A stretch of 64,000 bases of DNA from Neisseria zoodegmatis (lineage in GTDB: Bacteria > Pseudomonadota > Gammaproteobacteria > Burkholderiales > Neisseriaceae), in assembly GCF_900187305.1 (NCBI RefSeq), contig NZ_LT906434.1, forward strand, positions 1,736,001-1,800,000, given 5' to 3'. The translations under genes were made by a program, and so were the position numbers. The notes under the pieces were generated by a model that worked only from the letters and a program-made list of their open reading frames with translations, did not search any database and was not told where the DNA came from. Of the stretch, positions 51,387-60,448 are shown piece by piece; position 1 is the first letter of the stretch, and each line of letters starts with the position of its first letter.

Positions 51387-52928
51387 TCAAGGGCTGCCGT
51401 GTGCCAATAGTTTTTGAGTATAGTCGGCATCAGGTTTGGCAAACACCGCTTCCAACTCGCCCTGCTCGACCACTTTGCCGTCTTTCAGCACCATCACGCG
51501 GTGTGACAAGGCGCGGATCACGGCCAAATCGTGGCTGATGATGATTAAGCTCAAACCGTGTTTGCTTTGCAAATCAGCCAGTAATGCCAAAATCTGCTGC
51601 TGCCACTGCACATCGAGCGCGCTGGTGGGTTCGTCGAGCACCAGCACCTTCGGGTGCACGATAATGGCACGGGCAATCGCCAGCCGCTGCCTTTGGCCGC
51701 CTGAAAAAGCATGCGGATAGCGGTCGAGAATATCTTCGGGCAGGCCGACTTGTTGCAGCACTTCCACCACACGGGAGCGCATGGTTTCGCGGCTCATTTT
51801 CGGCTCGTGCACGCGCAGGGCTTCGGAAACGATCTCAAACACATTCATACGCGGGTTGAACGCGCCGAACGGGTCTTGAAACACCATCTGCACTTCTTTA
51901 CGCAGCAACGGCTGCCAAGCCTGCCCGTTGATTTTCAGACGGCCTTCCGATTCCATCAAACGCATCACCGCTTTGGCCAGCGTGGTTTTGCCGCTGCCGC
52001 TTTCGCCGATAATGCCCAACGTTTCGCCCGCTTTCAAATCGAACGACACCGGTTCGAGCAGCGTTTTGCGCCGTTTTTTAAACCAACCCGCCTGCTCGCT
52101 CACGGCCACGCTGATACGTTCCGCCTCGAGCACGGTTTCGGCACCTTCGGCCACAGGCTGCACCTGTCGTACTGCTCCGGCGTTCAGCAGCATTTTGGTG
52201 TATTCGTGCTGCGGACGGGCAAACACCTGCGCCGCATCACCCTGTTCGACAATCCGCCCGTGCCGCATCACGGCGATATCGTCGGCGAAACGGCGCACCA
52301 AGTTCAAATCGTGGCTGATATACACCAAAGTCATGTTGTGGCCGGCCTGCAAGCGCGAAAGCAAATCGAGAATCTGCGTCTGCACGGCCACATCCAACGC
52401 GGTAGTCGGCTCGTCGGCGATCAGCAATTTAGGTTCCGCCGCCACAGCCATCGCAATCATCGCCCGTTGCCGCTGACCGCCCGAAAGCTGAAACGGAAAG
52501 GCAGACACTTTCTCTTCGGGATTCCGAATACCCGTTTCCGCCAGCAATTCCACCGCCCGCGCCCATGCCTGCTTGGGCGGCAGGCCCAGATGCAGCGTCA
52601 AGACTTCGGCAATCTGTTTGCCCACGCGCATCACAGGGTTCAACGCCGTCATCGGTTCTTGAAACACCATGCCGATTTCCCTGCCGCGCCATTTTTGCAA
52701 TTCACGCGGCGGTTTATCGAGCAGGTTTTCGCCGTTGAATTTCAGACTGCCTGCAAACGACACCGCCGGATTCAACTGCATCATGCCTTGCGCCAATACG
52801 GTTTTACCACTGCCGCTCTCGCCCACAATCGCCAGCTTTCGGCCTTGTTTGACGTTGAGATTGATGTCGTGCAGCACCTGTTTGCCGGGGAAAGAGGCGT
52901 TTAGGTTTTGGATTTCGAGAATGTTCAT
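51387..52928 (-). CDS. yejF: Peptide ABC transporter ATP-binding protein, two nucleotide-binding domains (YejF-like)
   Basis: This is a 513-residue fused ATPase. Each half has Walker A (GESGSGKT at about 36 and 308), a signature ([24 protein letters not shown]) and Walker B ([26 protein letters not shown]). It energises the YejBE permease, which imports oligopeptides and, in other species, microcin C-type and defensin-like peptides. The yejE gene lies 44 bp upstream on the same strand. The substrate-binding protein (yejA) is not next to it. Confidence 0.93.
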   Translation of the reverse strand: MNILEIQNLNASFPGKQVLHDINLNVKQGRKLAIVGESGSGKTVLAQGMMQLNPAVSFAGSLKFNGENLLDKPPRELQKWRGREIGMVFQEPMTALNPVMRVGKQIAEVLTLHLGLPPKQAWARAVELLAETGIRNPEEKVSAFPFQLSGGQRQRAMIAMAVAAEPKLLIADEPTTALDVAVQTQILDLLSRLQAGHNMTLVYISHDLNLVRRFADDIAVMRHGRIVEQGDAAQVFARPQHEYTKMLLNAGAVRQVQPVAEGAETVLEAERISVAVSEQAGWFKKRRKTLLEPVSFDLKAGETLGIIGESGSGKTTLAKAVMRLMESEGRLKINGQAWQPLLRKEVQMVFQDPFGAFNPRMNVFEIVSEALRVHEPKMSRETMRSRVVEVLQQVGLPEDILDRYPHAFSGGQRQRLAIARAIIVHPKVLVLDEPTSALDVQWQQQILALLADLQSKHGLSLIIISHDLAVIRALSHRVMVLKDGKVVEQGELEAVFAKPDADYTQKLLAHGSP

Positions 52929-52972
52929 TTATTTTTTCATGTATCTTCAATGCTGTTTTCAGACGGCCTCGC

Positions 52973-53995
52973 TTAACTCCGCGCCCTCACATCAAACGCA
53001 TACCGCAGCCCTTCACCAATCATCACCAGCAGCAACAGCATCACCGTCAGTGCGCCTACGGCCGATAAGCCTATCCACCATGCGTCGAGATTGTCTTTGC
53101 CTTGCGCCAGCAATTCGCCCAAGCTGGCTTGCGAAGCGGGTACGCCCAAGCCGAGGAAGTCGAGGCTGGTTAAGGCCAGCACCGCGCCGGAAATGCGGAA
53201 CGGCAGAAACGCCAGCACCGGCGTTAAGCTGTTGGGCAGAATGTGCCGCCACATAATCGTGCGGTTGCCCACGCCCATGCTTTTCGCCGCCAGCACATAA
53301 TCGGCCTGACGGTTTTTGAGAAACTCGGCGCGCACATAGTCCGACAAGCCCATCCAGCCGAACAGCGACAAAATCACCAACAATACCAGCAGGCCGGGAT
53401 TGAAAAACGACGACAAGATAATCAGCAGGTAAAGTTCGGGCAGCCCGCCCCAGATTTCGAGAAACCGCTGCATCACCAAATCGACCTTGCCGCCGAAATA
53501 GCCTTGTACCGCGCCCGCCAACACGCCGATAAAGGTGGTTACGGCAGTTAAGGCCAGCGCAAACAGCAGCGAATCGCGAAAGCCGTACACCAACCGTGCC
53601 AACACGTCGCGCCCGCGGTCGTCGGTGCCGAGCCAATGCGTTTCAGACGGCCTTGCGGGGTCGGGCTGTGTATCGAAATCGTTGAGGGTGTCGGCATCAT
53701 AAGGGTTGGGCAAATACACGGCATAATTGCCGTTGGAAGTGATATTTTGCCGCACCAAAGGGTCGAGGTAATCGGCGGGGGTGTCGAAATCGCCGCCGAA
53801 CTCGGTTTCATGATAGGTGTTGACGAGCGGGAAGTAATATTGGCCGTTGTAGTGTATCCATAACGGTTTATCGTTGCTCCAAAGCGGCGCGGCCAAAGCA
53901 ATCACAAACAACACGGCCAGCAGCCTCAAGGCCAGCCAGCCGCGTTTGTGTTGTTTGAATGCCTGCCATGTGGTTCGTAAGGAATCAAGTCGCAT
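52973..53995 (-). CDS. yejE: Peptide ABC transporter permease (YejE-like)
   Basis: This 340-residue permease has a long periplasmic insert after the first helix: SNDKPLWIHYNGQYYFPLVN and ETEFGGDFDTPADYLDPLV, a hallmark of YejE. The BPD_transp_1 domain covers about 135-335 with the EAA-type loop SMGVGNRTIMWRHILPNSLTP. A DUS is translated in the insert (RPSETHW). On the minus strand it should follow yejB, but an opposite-strand gene lies between. Confidence 0.92.
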   Translation of the reverse strand: MRLDSLRTTWQAFKQHKRGWLALRLLAVLFVIALAAPLWSNDKPLWIHYNGQYYFPLVNTYHETEFGGDFDTPADYLDPLVRQNITSNGNYAVYLPNPYDADTLNDFDTQPDPARPSETHWLGTDDRGRDVLARLVYGFRDSLLFALALTAVTTFIGVLAGAVQGYFGGKVDLVMQRFLEIWGGLPELYLLIILSSFFNPGLLVLLVILSLFGWMGLSDYVRAEFLKNRQADYVLAAKSMGVGNRTIMWRHILPNSLTPVLAFLPFRISGAVLALTSLDFLGLGVPASQASLGELLAQGKDNLDAWWIGLSAVGALTVMLLLLVMIGEGLRYAFDVRARS

Positions 53996-54126
53996 ATCAT
54001 TAACCGTAATAAAAACCGTGGAAAAGGATAACGGTTTTCAGACGGCCCTGCCACAGCAATTTGTGTTTATACTGTTAAATGTGGGAGGAATATGGAATTT
54101 CCGCCTATTGTCGATAAGGAATAGAA

Positions 54127-54432
54127 ATGAAAAAATTACTGCAAATGCATTTTAGCTTCCACGGGCCGTTCGGTTCGGAAATGGCCGACCAACTGCGCGA
54201 ACTTGCGGAATCGATTAATCAGGAGCCGGGCTTTATTTGGAAAGTATGGACGGAAAGCGAGAAAAACCAAGAGGCCGGCGGAATTTATCTTTTTGAAAAC
54301 GAAGAAACCGCTCTGGCTTATGTGGAAAAGCATTCAGCCCGCCTAAAAACATTCGGCATCAACGAAATAATCTATAAAATCTTTGATATTAACGAACCGC
54401 TCACGCTGATTAACCGTGGCAAAGTGGATTAA
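54127..54432 (+). CDS. YdhR-family putative monooxygenase
   Basis: This is a 101-residue ferredoxin-like protein of the YdhR (PF08803) type: [19 protein letters not shown], then [15 protein letters not shown] and [26 protein letters not shown]. YdhR proteins resemble small cofactor-free monooxygenases and quinone-binding ABM-domain proteins. AAGGAATAGAA precedes the ATG. It lies on the plus strand between yejB and yejE, which are both on the minus strand, so it breaks that operon. Confidence 0.88.
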   Translation: MKKLLQMHFSFHGPFGSEMADQLRELAESINQEPGFIWKVWTESEKNQEAGGIYLFENEETALAYVEKHSARLKTFGINEIIYKIFDINEPLTLINRGKVD

Positions 54433-54459
54433 TCGTTTTCTCTATTTATTCAATGTATT

Positions 54460-54490
54460 AAAGGCCGTCTGAGAATTTCAGACGGCCTTT
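54460..54490. terminator. DUS-pair hairpin between the YdhR-like gene and yejB
   Basis: AAAGGCCGTCTGA pairs with TCAGACGGCCTTT; the left copy reads GTCTGAGA, so one DUS has a base change at its end. It can serve both converging genes. Confidence 0.65.
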
Positions 54491-54492
54491 GG

Positions 54493-55542
54493 TTATTTCT
54501 GCCTGCCGAAGTGAATGCGCGGATCTACCCACGAATAAGAAATATCCGACAGCAACTTGGCAAGCAATCCCATCAGCGTAAACACATACAGCGTGCCCAT
54601 TACCACCGGATAATCGCGTTTAATTACCGATTCATAAGAGAGCAAACCCAAGCCGTCGAGCGAAAACAGCGTTTCAATCAACAGGCTGCCGGTAAAAAAT
54701 GCGCCGATAAAGGCGGCGGGAAAGCCGGTAATCAGCGGAATCATAGCGTTGCGGAACACATGTTTCATTAAAATCTGCCTTTCCGGCAAGCCTTTGGCTC
54801 GGGCGGTGTACACATACTGGCGGCGGATTTCTTCGAGAAACACATTTTTGGTCAGCACCGTCATCACTGCCAGATTGCCCGCCACCGAAGCGGTAATCGG
54901 CAAAGCCATGTGCCACAGATAATCGGTTATTTTCGCGCCCCAACCGAGTGTTTCCCAATCATCGCTCACCAAACCGCCCTGCGGAAACCATGCGAAAAAG
55001 CTGCCGCCGCCGAACAACACCAGCAATACCAAACCCAACACAAACGGCGGAATGGTGTAACCGACCAAAATCACGATGCCCGATACCGCATCAAACCGCG
55101 AACCGTCTCGCACTGCTTTGGCAATGCCCAGCGGGATACAAATCAGATAAGTCAGAAAAAACGTCCACAAGCCCAAGCTCATCGACACCGGCATTTTTTC
55201 TTTCACCAATTCCAGCACCGTTTGATGATGGAAAAAACTCTCGCCCAAGTCAAAACGGGCGAACCGCGATACCATGTCTAAAAAGCGCGTAAGCGGCGGC
55301 TTGTCGAAACCGTATAAAGCATTCAGCGCAGCCATATCGTCGGCACTCAAACCGCCGCCGCGCTTCAATGCACCTCCGGCCTGAGCCGCCGTTTCGCCGC
55401 CTACTCCGCTTTGCGTGAGCTGCTGCACCATCTGCTCCACCGGCCCGCCGGGCACAAACTGGATCACGGCAAACGTTACCGCCAAGATGCCCAACAGCGT
55501 AGGCACCAGCAAAAGCAGACGCTGAAAAATATACCGCCACAT
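54493..55542 (-). CDS. yejB: Peptide ABC transporter permease (YejB-like)
   Basis: This is a 349-residue permease. MWRYIFQRLLLLVPTLLGIL is the first helix. It is followed by the YejB/DppB pattern FVPGGPVEQMVQQL, a Gly-rich loop, and MSLGLWTFFLTYLICIPLGIAKA. The EAA loop is ARGLPERQ-like (ARAKGLPERQILMKHVFRN) and the end is SYSWVDPRIHF. ATG 55542 was chosen because it begins the helix; the upstream in-frame ATG at 55584 adds 14 non-family residues inside a DUS-rich leader. Confidence 0.92.
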   Translation of the reverse strand: MWRYIFQRLLLLVPTLLGILAVTFAVIQFVPGGPVEQMVQQLTQSGVGGETAAQAGGALKRGGGLSADDMAALNALYGFDKPPLTRFLDMVSRFARFDLGESFFHHQTVLELVKEKMPVSMSLGLWTFFLTYLICIPLGIAKAVRDGSRFDAVSGIVILVGYTIPPFVLGLVLLVLFGGGSFFAWFPQGGLVSDDWETLGWGAKITDYLWHMALPITASVAGNLAVMTVLTKNVFLEEIRRQYVYTARAKGLPERQILMKHVFRNAMIPLITGFPAAFIGAFFTGSLLIETLFSLDGLGLLSYESVIKRDYPVVMGTLYVFTLMGLLAKLLSDISYSWVDPRIHFGRQK

Positions 55543-55584
55543 AGAGTGATCATCCGAAATCGAAAGATGCGAGCATCTTATCAT

Positions 55585-55629
55585 ATTGAGGCCGTCTGAA
55601 AACGCTTCGGCTTTTCAGACGGCCTCAAT
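55585..55629. repeat. DUS hairpin with UUCG-type loop in the yejB-tyrB divergent region
   Basis: ATTGAGGCCGTCTGAAAA (55585-55602) and its complement (55612-55629) form an 18-bp stem. The loop CGCTTCGGC can itself close as GC-TTCG-GC. It lies upstream of both divergent genes, not behind any gene. Confidence 0.7.
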
Positions 55630-55750
55630 TGTAAGCGATGCGCCTTTGTGCCAAAATCCGATTGAACAACAGCTTGCAGAGCAAAAACACACGCCTCAGC
55701 GTTTTGCCCGCAGCAGGCCAATCCGTTTTCTCTACATAGGAAATCCCGAA

Positions 55751-56944
55751 ATGTTTCAGCACGTTGCATTCTACCCCGGCGACCCGATTCTCAGTTTGGT
55801 CGAAACCTTCAACAACGACCCGCGCGCCCATAAGGTCAACCTCAGTATCGGCATCTATTTCGACGAAAACGGCAAACTGCCCGTGCTTGATTCCGTGCGC
55901 CAAGCCGAAGTAAAACGCGCCGCCACTGCCCTGCCGCGCCCCTATCTGCCGATGGAAGGTTTGGATACATTCCGCCGCGGCGTGCAAAACCTGCTCTTCG
56001 GCGCGACCAACCCCGCTTTGCAGGAAAACCGTATCGCCACCATCCAAACACTCGGCGGTTCGGGCGCGTTGAAAGTAGGCGCGGATTTTCTGCACCGCTG
56101 GTTTCCAAACGCCAAAGTGTATGTGAGCAACCCGACTTGGGATAACCACAAGAGCATTTTTGAAGGTGCGGGCTTTGAAGTCGGCACTTATCCGTATTAC
56201 GACCCGGCTACCGGCGGTGTGCAATTTGAGGAAATGTTGGCATTTCTACTGCACCTGCCCGAACACAGCATTTTGATTCTGCACCCGTGCTGCCACAACC
56301 CCACCGGCGTGGATTTGACCGCCGCGCAATGGGATGCGGTGCTGGAAATCGTGCAAACGCGCAAGCTGATTCCGTTTATGGATATTGCTTATCAGGGCTT
56401 CGGCGATGATTTGGACAGTGATGCCTACGCCATCCGCAAAGCCGTACAGATGGGCTTGCCGCTGTTTGTAAGCAATTCGTTTTCAAAAAATATGTCGCTC
56501 TACGGCGAACGCGTAGGCGGTTTGTCGGTGGTGTGCCCGAATGAGGAAGAAGCCGCGTTGGTGTTCGGCCAACTGAAATTTACCGTGCGCCGCATTTATT
56601 CCAGCCCGCCCGCGCACGGCGGCTATGTGGCTGCCGACGTGATGAACACGCCGGAGCTGTCGGCACAATGGCAAAGCGAAGTGTATGCCATGCGCGACCG
56701 CATCCGCGCCATGCGCCAAAAGCTGTACGATGTGCTGACGCGCAAAGTGCCGGGTAAAAACTTCGATTATTTCATCACCCAGCGGGGCATGTTCAGCTAC
56801 ACCGGTTTAACACCCGAACAAGTGCAGCGCCTGCAAGACGAGTTTGCCGTTTACCTCGTCAGCTCCGGCCGTATGTGTGTGGCGGGGTTGAACGAGTCTA
56901 ATATTGATTATGTGGCCGATGCTTTTGCGGAAGTATTAAAATAA
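55751..56944 (+). CDS. tyrB: Aromatic-amino-acid/aspartate aminotransferase
   Basis: This 397-residue class I PLP aminotransferase is of the TyrB/AspC group. Motifs: [50 protein letters not shown] with the substrate-binding Asn, and the Schiff-base Lys in [16 protein letters not shown]. It makes tyrosine, phenylalanine and possibly aspartate. ATG 55751 was chosen because [16 protein letters not shown] is the family opening and AGGAAATCCCGAA precedes it; the longer frame upstream crosses a DUS hairpin. Confidence 0.93.
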   Translation: MFQHVAFYPGDPILSLVETFNNDPRAHKVNLSIGIYFDENGKLPVLDSVRQAEVKRAATALPRPYLPMEGLDTFRRGVQNLLFGATNPALQENRIATIQTLGGSGALKVGADFLHRWFPNAKVYVSNPTWDNHKSIFEGAGFEVGTYPYYDPATGGVQFEEMLAFLLHLPEHSILILHPCCHNPTGVDLTAAQWDAVLEIVQTRKLIPFMDIAYQGFGDDLDSDAYAIRKAVQMGLPLFVSNSFSKNMSLYGERVGGLSVVCPNEEEAALVFGQLKFTVRRIYSSPPAHGGYVAADVMNTPELSAQWQSEVYAMRDRIRAMRQKLYDVLTRKVPGKNFDYFITQRGMFSYTGLTPEQVQRLQDEFAVYLVSSGRMCVAGLNESNIDYVADAFAEVLK

Positions 56945-56960
56945 AGCTGCACCCATCAAG

Positions 56961-56997
56961 ATAAGAGGCCGTCTGAAAATTTCAGACGGCCTCTTAT
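56961..56997. terminator. DUS-pair hairpin between tyrB and the YqjK-like gene
   Basis: ATAAGAGGCCGTCTGAAA and its complement form an 18-bp stem with a single loop base, between convergent genes. Confidence 0.72.
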
Positions 56998-57015
56998 TTA
57001 TCCGGCTTCAGTGTA

Positions 57016-57294
57016 TCAGCGTTTTTTAGAAGTCAAACGCGAAAATTTCCATGCGGCCAATGCCATGCCGGTGATGATGCGGTATTTCCAGCTCAAGGGC
57101 AAAAAGAAGGTTTTGAACAGCATATTGCCGGAAGGAACGGCATCCGCCAAGCTAACGACGGTGCTCAAGCTGTTTTCAAAAAAATTGTCCTGCTCTTTGG
57201 CTTTGCGGGTTTTCAAATGCTCGGCTGTGATTTTCAAACGGGCCAGCTCCGCCTGCATTTGTAAAAGTTTGCGTTGTTCAGATCGTGTTGGCAT
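57016..57294 (-). CDS. Small basic protein, YqjK-like position
   Basis: This is a 92-residue basic protein. The N-terminal half looks like a helix or coiled coil (KLLQMQAELARLKITAEHLKTRKAKEQ) and the C-terminal half has a weak hydrophobic stretch (SWKYRIITGMALAAW). It overlaps the end of the YqjE-like gene by 17 bp, so it is the third gene of a yqjD-yqjE-yqjK type operon. No molecular function is known. Confidence 0.7.
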   Translation of the reverse strand: MPTRSEQRKLLQMQAELARLKITAEHLKTRKAKEQDNFFENSLSTVVSLADAVPSGNMLFKTFFLPLSWKYRIITGMALAAWKFSRLTSKKR

Positions 57295-57697
57295 CTTTTT
57301 CTCCTGCTGTGTGTGCGGTTTGTTTTACGGCGCCGCTCAAATAAGCGATGTCTTCCTGCATGTCGCGCAAGGTGGCGGCTATCTGTGAGTTTTTGTGCTT
57401 CCAAGACGATACCGCCCACGCCGCCATGATAACTATGCTCAACAGGCACACGCCGGAAATACCGAAAAACACCCAAATCTTCGCTTCATCGCTCAACACA
57501 TGGTTCAGGCCCAGCAGCAAGCTGACGATGCTTAAGGCAAACAAAGCACCAATCAGCACGATAACGGCAAAAATTCTCATCACACAACCGGCTTGATCGC
57601 TCAAATCCAAATGCAGCATACGCAAACGCAGCAGCAGCAAATCAACGCCTTGGTTCAATAATATTTGGAAATGGTTGAAATTTCTTTTTATATTCAT
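57278..57697 (-). CDS. Phage-holin-superfamily membrane protein (YqjE-like)
   Basis: This 139-residue protein has two strong membrane helices (about 39-62 and 72-95), FAVIVLIGALFALSIVSLLL and VFFGISGVCLLSIVIMAAW, and a soluble tail. That matches the Actinobacteria-type holin/DUF1469 family found as YqjE next to YqjD. Despite the name it is not a phage gene. AAAAGGACATCAGT precedes the ATG. Confidence 0.85.
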   Translation of the reverse strand: MNIKRNFNHFQILLNQGVDLLLLRLRMLHLDLSDQAGCVMRIFAVIVLIGALFALSIVSLLLGLNHVLSDEAKIWVFFGISGVCLLSIVIMAAWAVSSWKHKNSQIAATLRDMQEDIAYLSGAVKQTAHTAGEKDANTI

Positions 57698-57827
57698 ACT
57701 GATGTCCTTTTAAAGGCCGTCTGAACCACACATAAACCAAATACAGGTGTCGTTGTGTGAATGATATGGTGTGTCATATTTTATTTGTTTTGTTTCATTG
57801 CATCCGTCAATACAGCGGGGCAATGAA

Positions 57828-57854
57828 AGGCCGTCTGAATTTTTCAGACGGCCT
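57828..57854 (-). terminator. DUS-pair hairpin behind the YqjD-like gene
   Basis: AGGCCGTCTGAA and TTCAGACGGCCT are 3 bases apart, 13 bp after the stop on the minus strand. It separates the YqjD-like gene from the YqjE-like gene, probably giving partial termination. Confidence 0.6.
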
Positions 57855-57866
57855 CTAACCGGTAGA

Positions 57867-58178
57867 TTAACGGCGGTTTAACAAAACGCCTACCACCAAA
57901 CCGGCCAATGCCGCAAAACCCATAGCGTAGTAAGGTTTGTCTTGAATCAGCTCGTCAGCTTGCTTGGCAGTGTTTTTCACTTTTCTCGCAGCCTGATCTT
58001 CGAAATCATAGAATTTAGCCTTAGCAGCGCTCAATTTGTCTTGCAATTTCACTTTCAAAGCTTTGGCTTCTTCGGTGCCGGCTTCAACACCGGTGTTGTA
58101 CAACTCTTCAACATCGCTCAATACGGAACGGATTTCTTTCATCAATTCGTCTTTTTGCTGTTCGAAATCTTGTTTCAT
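57867..58178 (-). CDS. DUF883/YqjD-like membrane-anchored protein
   Basis: This is a 103-residue protein: an amphipathic helical N-terminal part (MKQDFEQQKDELMKEIRSVL) and a C-terminal membrane helix (YYAMGFAALAGLVVGVLL) ending NRR. This matches the ElaB/YgaM/YqjD family. In E. coli these C-tail-anchored proteins bind stationary-phase ribosomes. CAGGAGGCAGTAAACC before the ATG is a strong ribosome-binding site, fitting high expression. The YqjE- and YqjK-like genes follow downstream. Confidence 0.88.
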   Translation of the reverse strand: MKQDFEQQKDELMKEIRSVLSDVEELYNTGVEAGTEEAKALKVKLQDKLSAAKAKFYDFEDQAARKVKNTAKQADELIQDKPYYAMGFAALAGLVVGVLLNRR

Positions 58179-58344
58179 GGTTTACTGCCTCCTGATAATG
58201 GTTAAAAAATTTTCTTACTGCCTGTTTGGATATGGCATTGAAATCCAATTATTCAATACAGGTTTAAGTTAGCGATTGAATAAAAACAGTCAGACACCGT
58301 TAATTTTATTTAAGTGACTATGGATTTTACGCCGCTTTCACCGA

Positions 58345-58409
58345 GAGGCCGTCTGAAAGCGAACTATGTGAGCTTCGCTAAAACGAGCTATGCGAATCTC
58401 GCTAAAACC
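58345..58409 (+). repeat. DUS-linked dispersed repeat, copy A
   Basis: GAGGCCGTCTGAAAGCGAAC is followed by imperfect repeats of a GAGCTTCGCTAAAAC-type unit. The start and the TTCGCTAA core match copy B at 48402. Confidence 0.55.
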
Positions 58410-58448
58410 ATATGCCAAACATCAATCTCCAGTCAACTAAAAAGTCAA

Positions 58449-58480
58449 AAGCCTTTTTGCAGCTTGGTGCAAAAAGGCTT
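58449..58480 (-). terminator. Rho-independent terminator of the CoA-transferase gene
   Basis: AAGCCTTTTTGCA and TGCAAAAAGGCTT form a 13-bp stem with a 6-base loop, 15 bp after the stop and followed on the minus strand by T-rich sequence. Confidence 0.8.
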
Positions 58481-58495
58481 CTTACCGAATCGGTA

Positions 58496-60019
58496 TTATT
58501 TGACGCGCATGTCGCCGGTTTCAACAAAACGTTGATGCCAAGACAAGGCTTCGCTCAGCATGTGCGGCGTGTGCAGACCGCCTGCTTTTTCGGCGCGGTC
58601 GAAGTAGTCGCGCAGCATGTCGCGGTAATCAGGATGCGCACAGTTCTCGATAATCAACTTGGCGCGTTGGCGGGGTGCTTTGCCGCGCAAGTCGGCCATA
58701 CCCTGCTCGGTCACGATAAACATCACGTCGTGTTCGGTGTGGTCGTGGTGGGAAACCATCGGCACGATGCAGGAAATGGCGCCGTCTTTGGCTACCGACG
58801 GGCTGACGAAGAACGAGAAGAAGGCATTGCGGGTAAAGTCGCCCGAACCGCCGATACCGTTCATCATTTTCGTACCCATCACATGAGTGGAATTTACGTT
58901 ACCGTAAATATCGGCTTCGATCATGGCGTTCATGCCGATTACGCCCAAACGGCGGATCAACTCGGGGTTGTTGGTGATTTCCATCGGGCGCAATACGATT
59001 TTGTCGCGCAGGAACTCGATATTGTCGTTAAAGCGTTGCAGGGCATCGGGGCTGAACGACAGCGCGGTTGCAGACGCAGATTTCATTTTGCCGGCGATGA
59101 TCAAGTCCAACATACCGTCTTGCAACACTTCGGTGTAGCCGGTCAGGTTGTCAAACGGCGCATCCATCAAACCGGCCAATACCGCGTTGGCTACGTTACC
59201 CACGCCGGATTGCAGCGGCAGCAGGTTGGCAGGCAGGCGGCCTGCTTTTACTTCGTGCGAGAAGAAGTCGATGATTTGCGCGGCGATGCGTTTGGAGTTT
59301 TCATCGGGGTCGGCAAACTTGCTGTTGCGGTCGAACGCGTCGGTCAGCACGATGGCAACGATTTTGTCCAGATCGCATTCCAGATAATGCGTGCCGATGC
59401 GGTCGTCGGGTTTTACCAGCGGAATCGGTTGGCGGTTGGGCGGTGTGCCTACGTCGAAATACACGTCGTGCATGGTTTCGAGCAAGGGGTTTTGTTTGGC
59501 GTTCACTTCGATGATAACGTGTTTGGCCGCTTTCAACACTTCGTTACAGTGGCCGATACCCATAGCCGGAATGATTTTGCCGTCGGCGGTAATGCCGGTG
59601 GCTTCAATGATGGCCAGCTGCATTTCGCCGTAGAAGCCGTTGCGGATTTGCTGCTCGACGTGGGAAAGGTGCATATCTTGATAGAAGATATTGCCTGCGT
59701 TGATGCTGTTGCGGATGCCGGGGTCGGATTGGAACGGGTTGCGGAAGCTGACGCAGTTTGCGGCAGCTAATACGCCGTCGCACTCCGGCGCGGTGGAAGC
59801 ACCGGTAATCATACCGATGGCAAATTCCTCGCCACGCGCATGGGCGGCTTTGGCGCGCTCGGCAATGGCGGTGGGCAGGGCTTTGGGATAACCGGCACCG
59901 GTAAAGCCGCTGATGCCTACGGTCATGCCGTTTTGAACAAACTCGGCCGCTTGGTCAGCCGACATAATCTTGGCGCGCAGGCCTTCGTGCTGTACGCGTT
60001 CTGCGGGATTGGTACTCAT
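58496..60019 (-). CDS. Acetyl-CoA hydrolase/succinyl-CoA:acetate CoA-transferase family protein
   Basis: This 507-residue enzyme is of the Cat1/AarC/ScpC family. Two related domains are visible: the first has VGISGFTGAGYPKALPTA, and the second has GIGGSGDFTRNAFFSFF and VTEQGMADLRGKAPRQRA with the family Glu. It transfers CoA between succinyl-CoA and acetate or hydrolyses acetyl-CoA. With ackA and actP in the window, an acetate role fits. The start at 60019 has GAGGAGATACACA; the ATG at 60103 would add 28 non-family residues. Confidence 0.9.
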   Translation of the reverse strand: MSTNPAERVQHEGLRAKIMSADQAAEFVQNGMTVGISGFTGAGYPKALPTAIAERAKAAHARGEEFAIGMITGASTAPECDGVLAAANCVSFRNPFQSDPGIRNSINAGNIFYQDMHLSHVEQQIRNGFYGEMQLAIIEATGITADGKIIPAMGIGHCNEVLKAAKHVIIEVNAKQNPLLETMHDVYFDVGTPPNRQPIPLVKPDDRIGTHYLECDLDKIVAIVLTDAFDRNSKFADPDENSKRIAAQIIDFFSHEVKAGRLPANLLPLQSGVGNVANAVLAGLMDAPFDNLTGYTEVLQDGMLDLIIAGKMKSASATALSFSPDALQRFNDNIEFLRDKIVLRPMEITNNPELIRRLGVIGMNAMIEADIYGNVNSTHVMGTKMMNGIGGSGDFTRNAFFSFFVSPSVAKDGAISCIVPMVSHHDHTEHDVMFIVTEQGMADLRGKAPRQRAKLIIENCAHPDYRDMLRDYFDRAEKAGGLHTPHMLSEALSWHQRFVETGDMRVK

Positions 60020-60255
60020 TGTGTATCTCCTCTTGGAATACGGGAAGCCGCAGATTGGTGCGCAGGCTTCCGTCGGTTTGATATTCGGACAAACGGCCGC
60101 CATGCAGTATGGCGCACCGGTTCAATGGGCAATATATAGTAAAGGTTTTATTGTGTAAAGACAGGCAATTGCAACAAACAGACGGCATTTTATAAAAATG
60201 TTGAAATCAAATGGAAAAGCCGGTTTCGCGCTGTTTTCGCACGCATGGTGCATTT

Positions 60256-60299
60256 GATATGAAGCCTTTTCGCGACAATATTTATCGCGGTTTCATATC
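60256..60299. repeat. Interrupted inverted repeat
   Basis: GATATGAA (60256-60263) pairs with TTCATATC (60292-60299), and inside it CGCGA (60271-60275) pairs with TCGCG (60285-60289). The symmetry suggests an RNA hairpin or a two-part operator. It lies about 240 bp upstream of the CoA-transferase start and is not DUS based. Confidence 0.55.
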
Positions 60300-60316
60300 G
60301 GCTGCGGGTTTGGTTT

Positions 60317-60359
60317 GAGGCCGTCTGAAATACCGGCGCAAGCCTTTTCAGACGGCCTC
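60317..60359. terminator. DUS-pair hairpin in the divergent gap
   Basis: GAGGCCGTCTGAAA and TTTCAGACGGCCTC are separated by 15 bases. It lies upstream of both flanking genes, so a terminator function is uncertain. Confidence 0.45.
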
Positions 60360-60448
60360 TTTCTTTACCATCTCTAACAATATGCAAGTGCAAATACCGA
60401 TATACTGATAATATCTGTTTGTTTTAGCGCTTTATTTAAGGACGAATC

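Larger units (their letters stand above)
58179..58495. other. Non-coding gap upstream of the YqjD-like gene
   Basis: This 317-bp gap lies between the YqjD-like start and the CoA-transferase stop (both minus strand). It holds the CoA-transferase terminator (58449-58480) and the DUS-linked repeat copy A (58345-58409). Confidence 0.6.
60020..60448. other. Divergent non-coding gap with a large hairpin and a DUS pair
   Basis: This 429-bp region lies between the CoA-transferase (minus) and the small lipoprotein gene (plus). It holds an interrupted inverted repeat (60256-60299) and a DUS pair (60317-60359). TATACTGATAATATC near 60403 is a candidate -10 region for the lipoprotein gene. Confidence 0.55.

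Noticed and set aside
57278..57697. Prophage remnant indicated by a holin-like gene
   Set aside because: It belongs to the YqjE-type family beside a YqjD-like gene; no lysin, integrase or phage structural gene is present.
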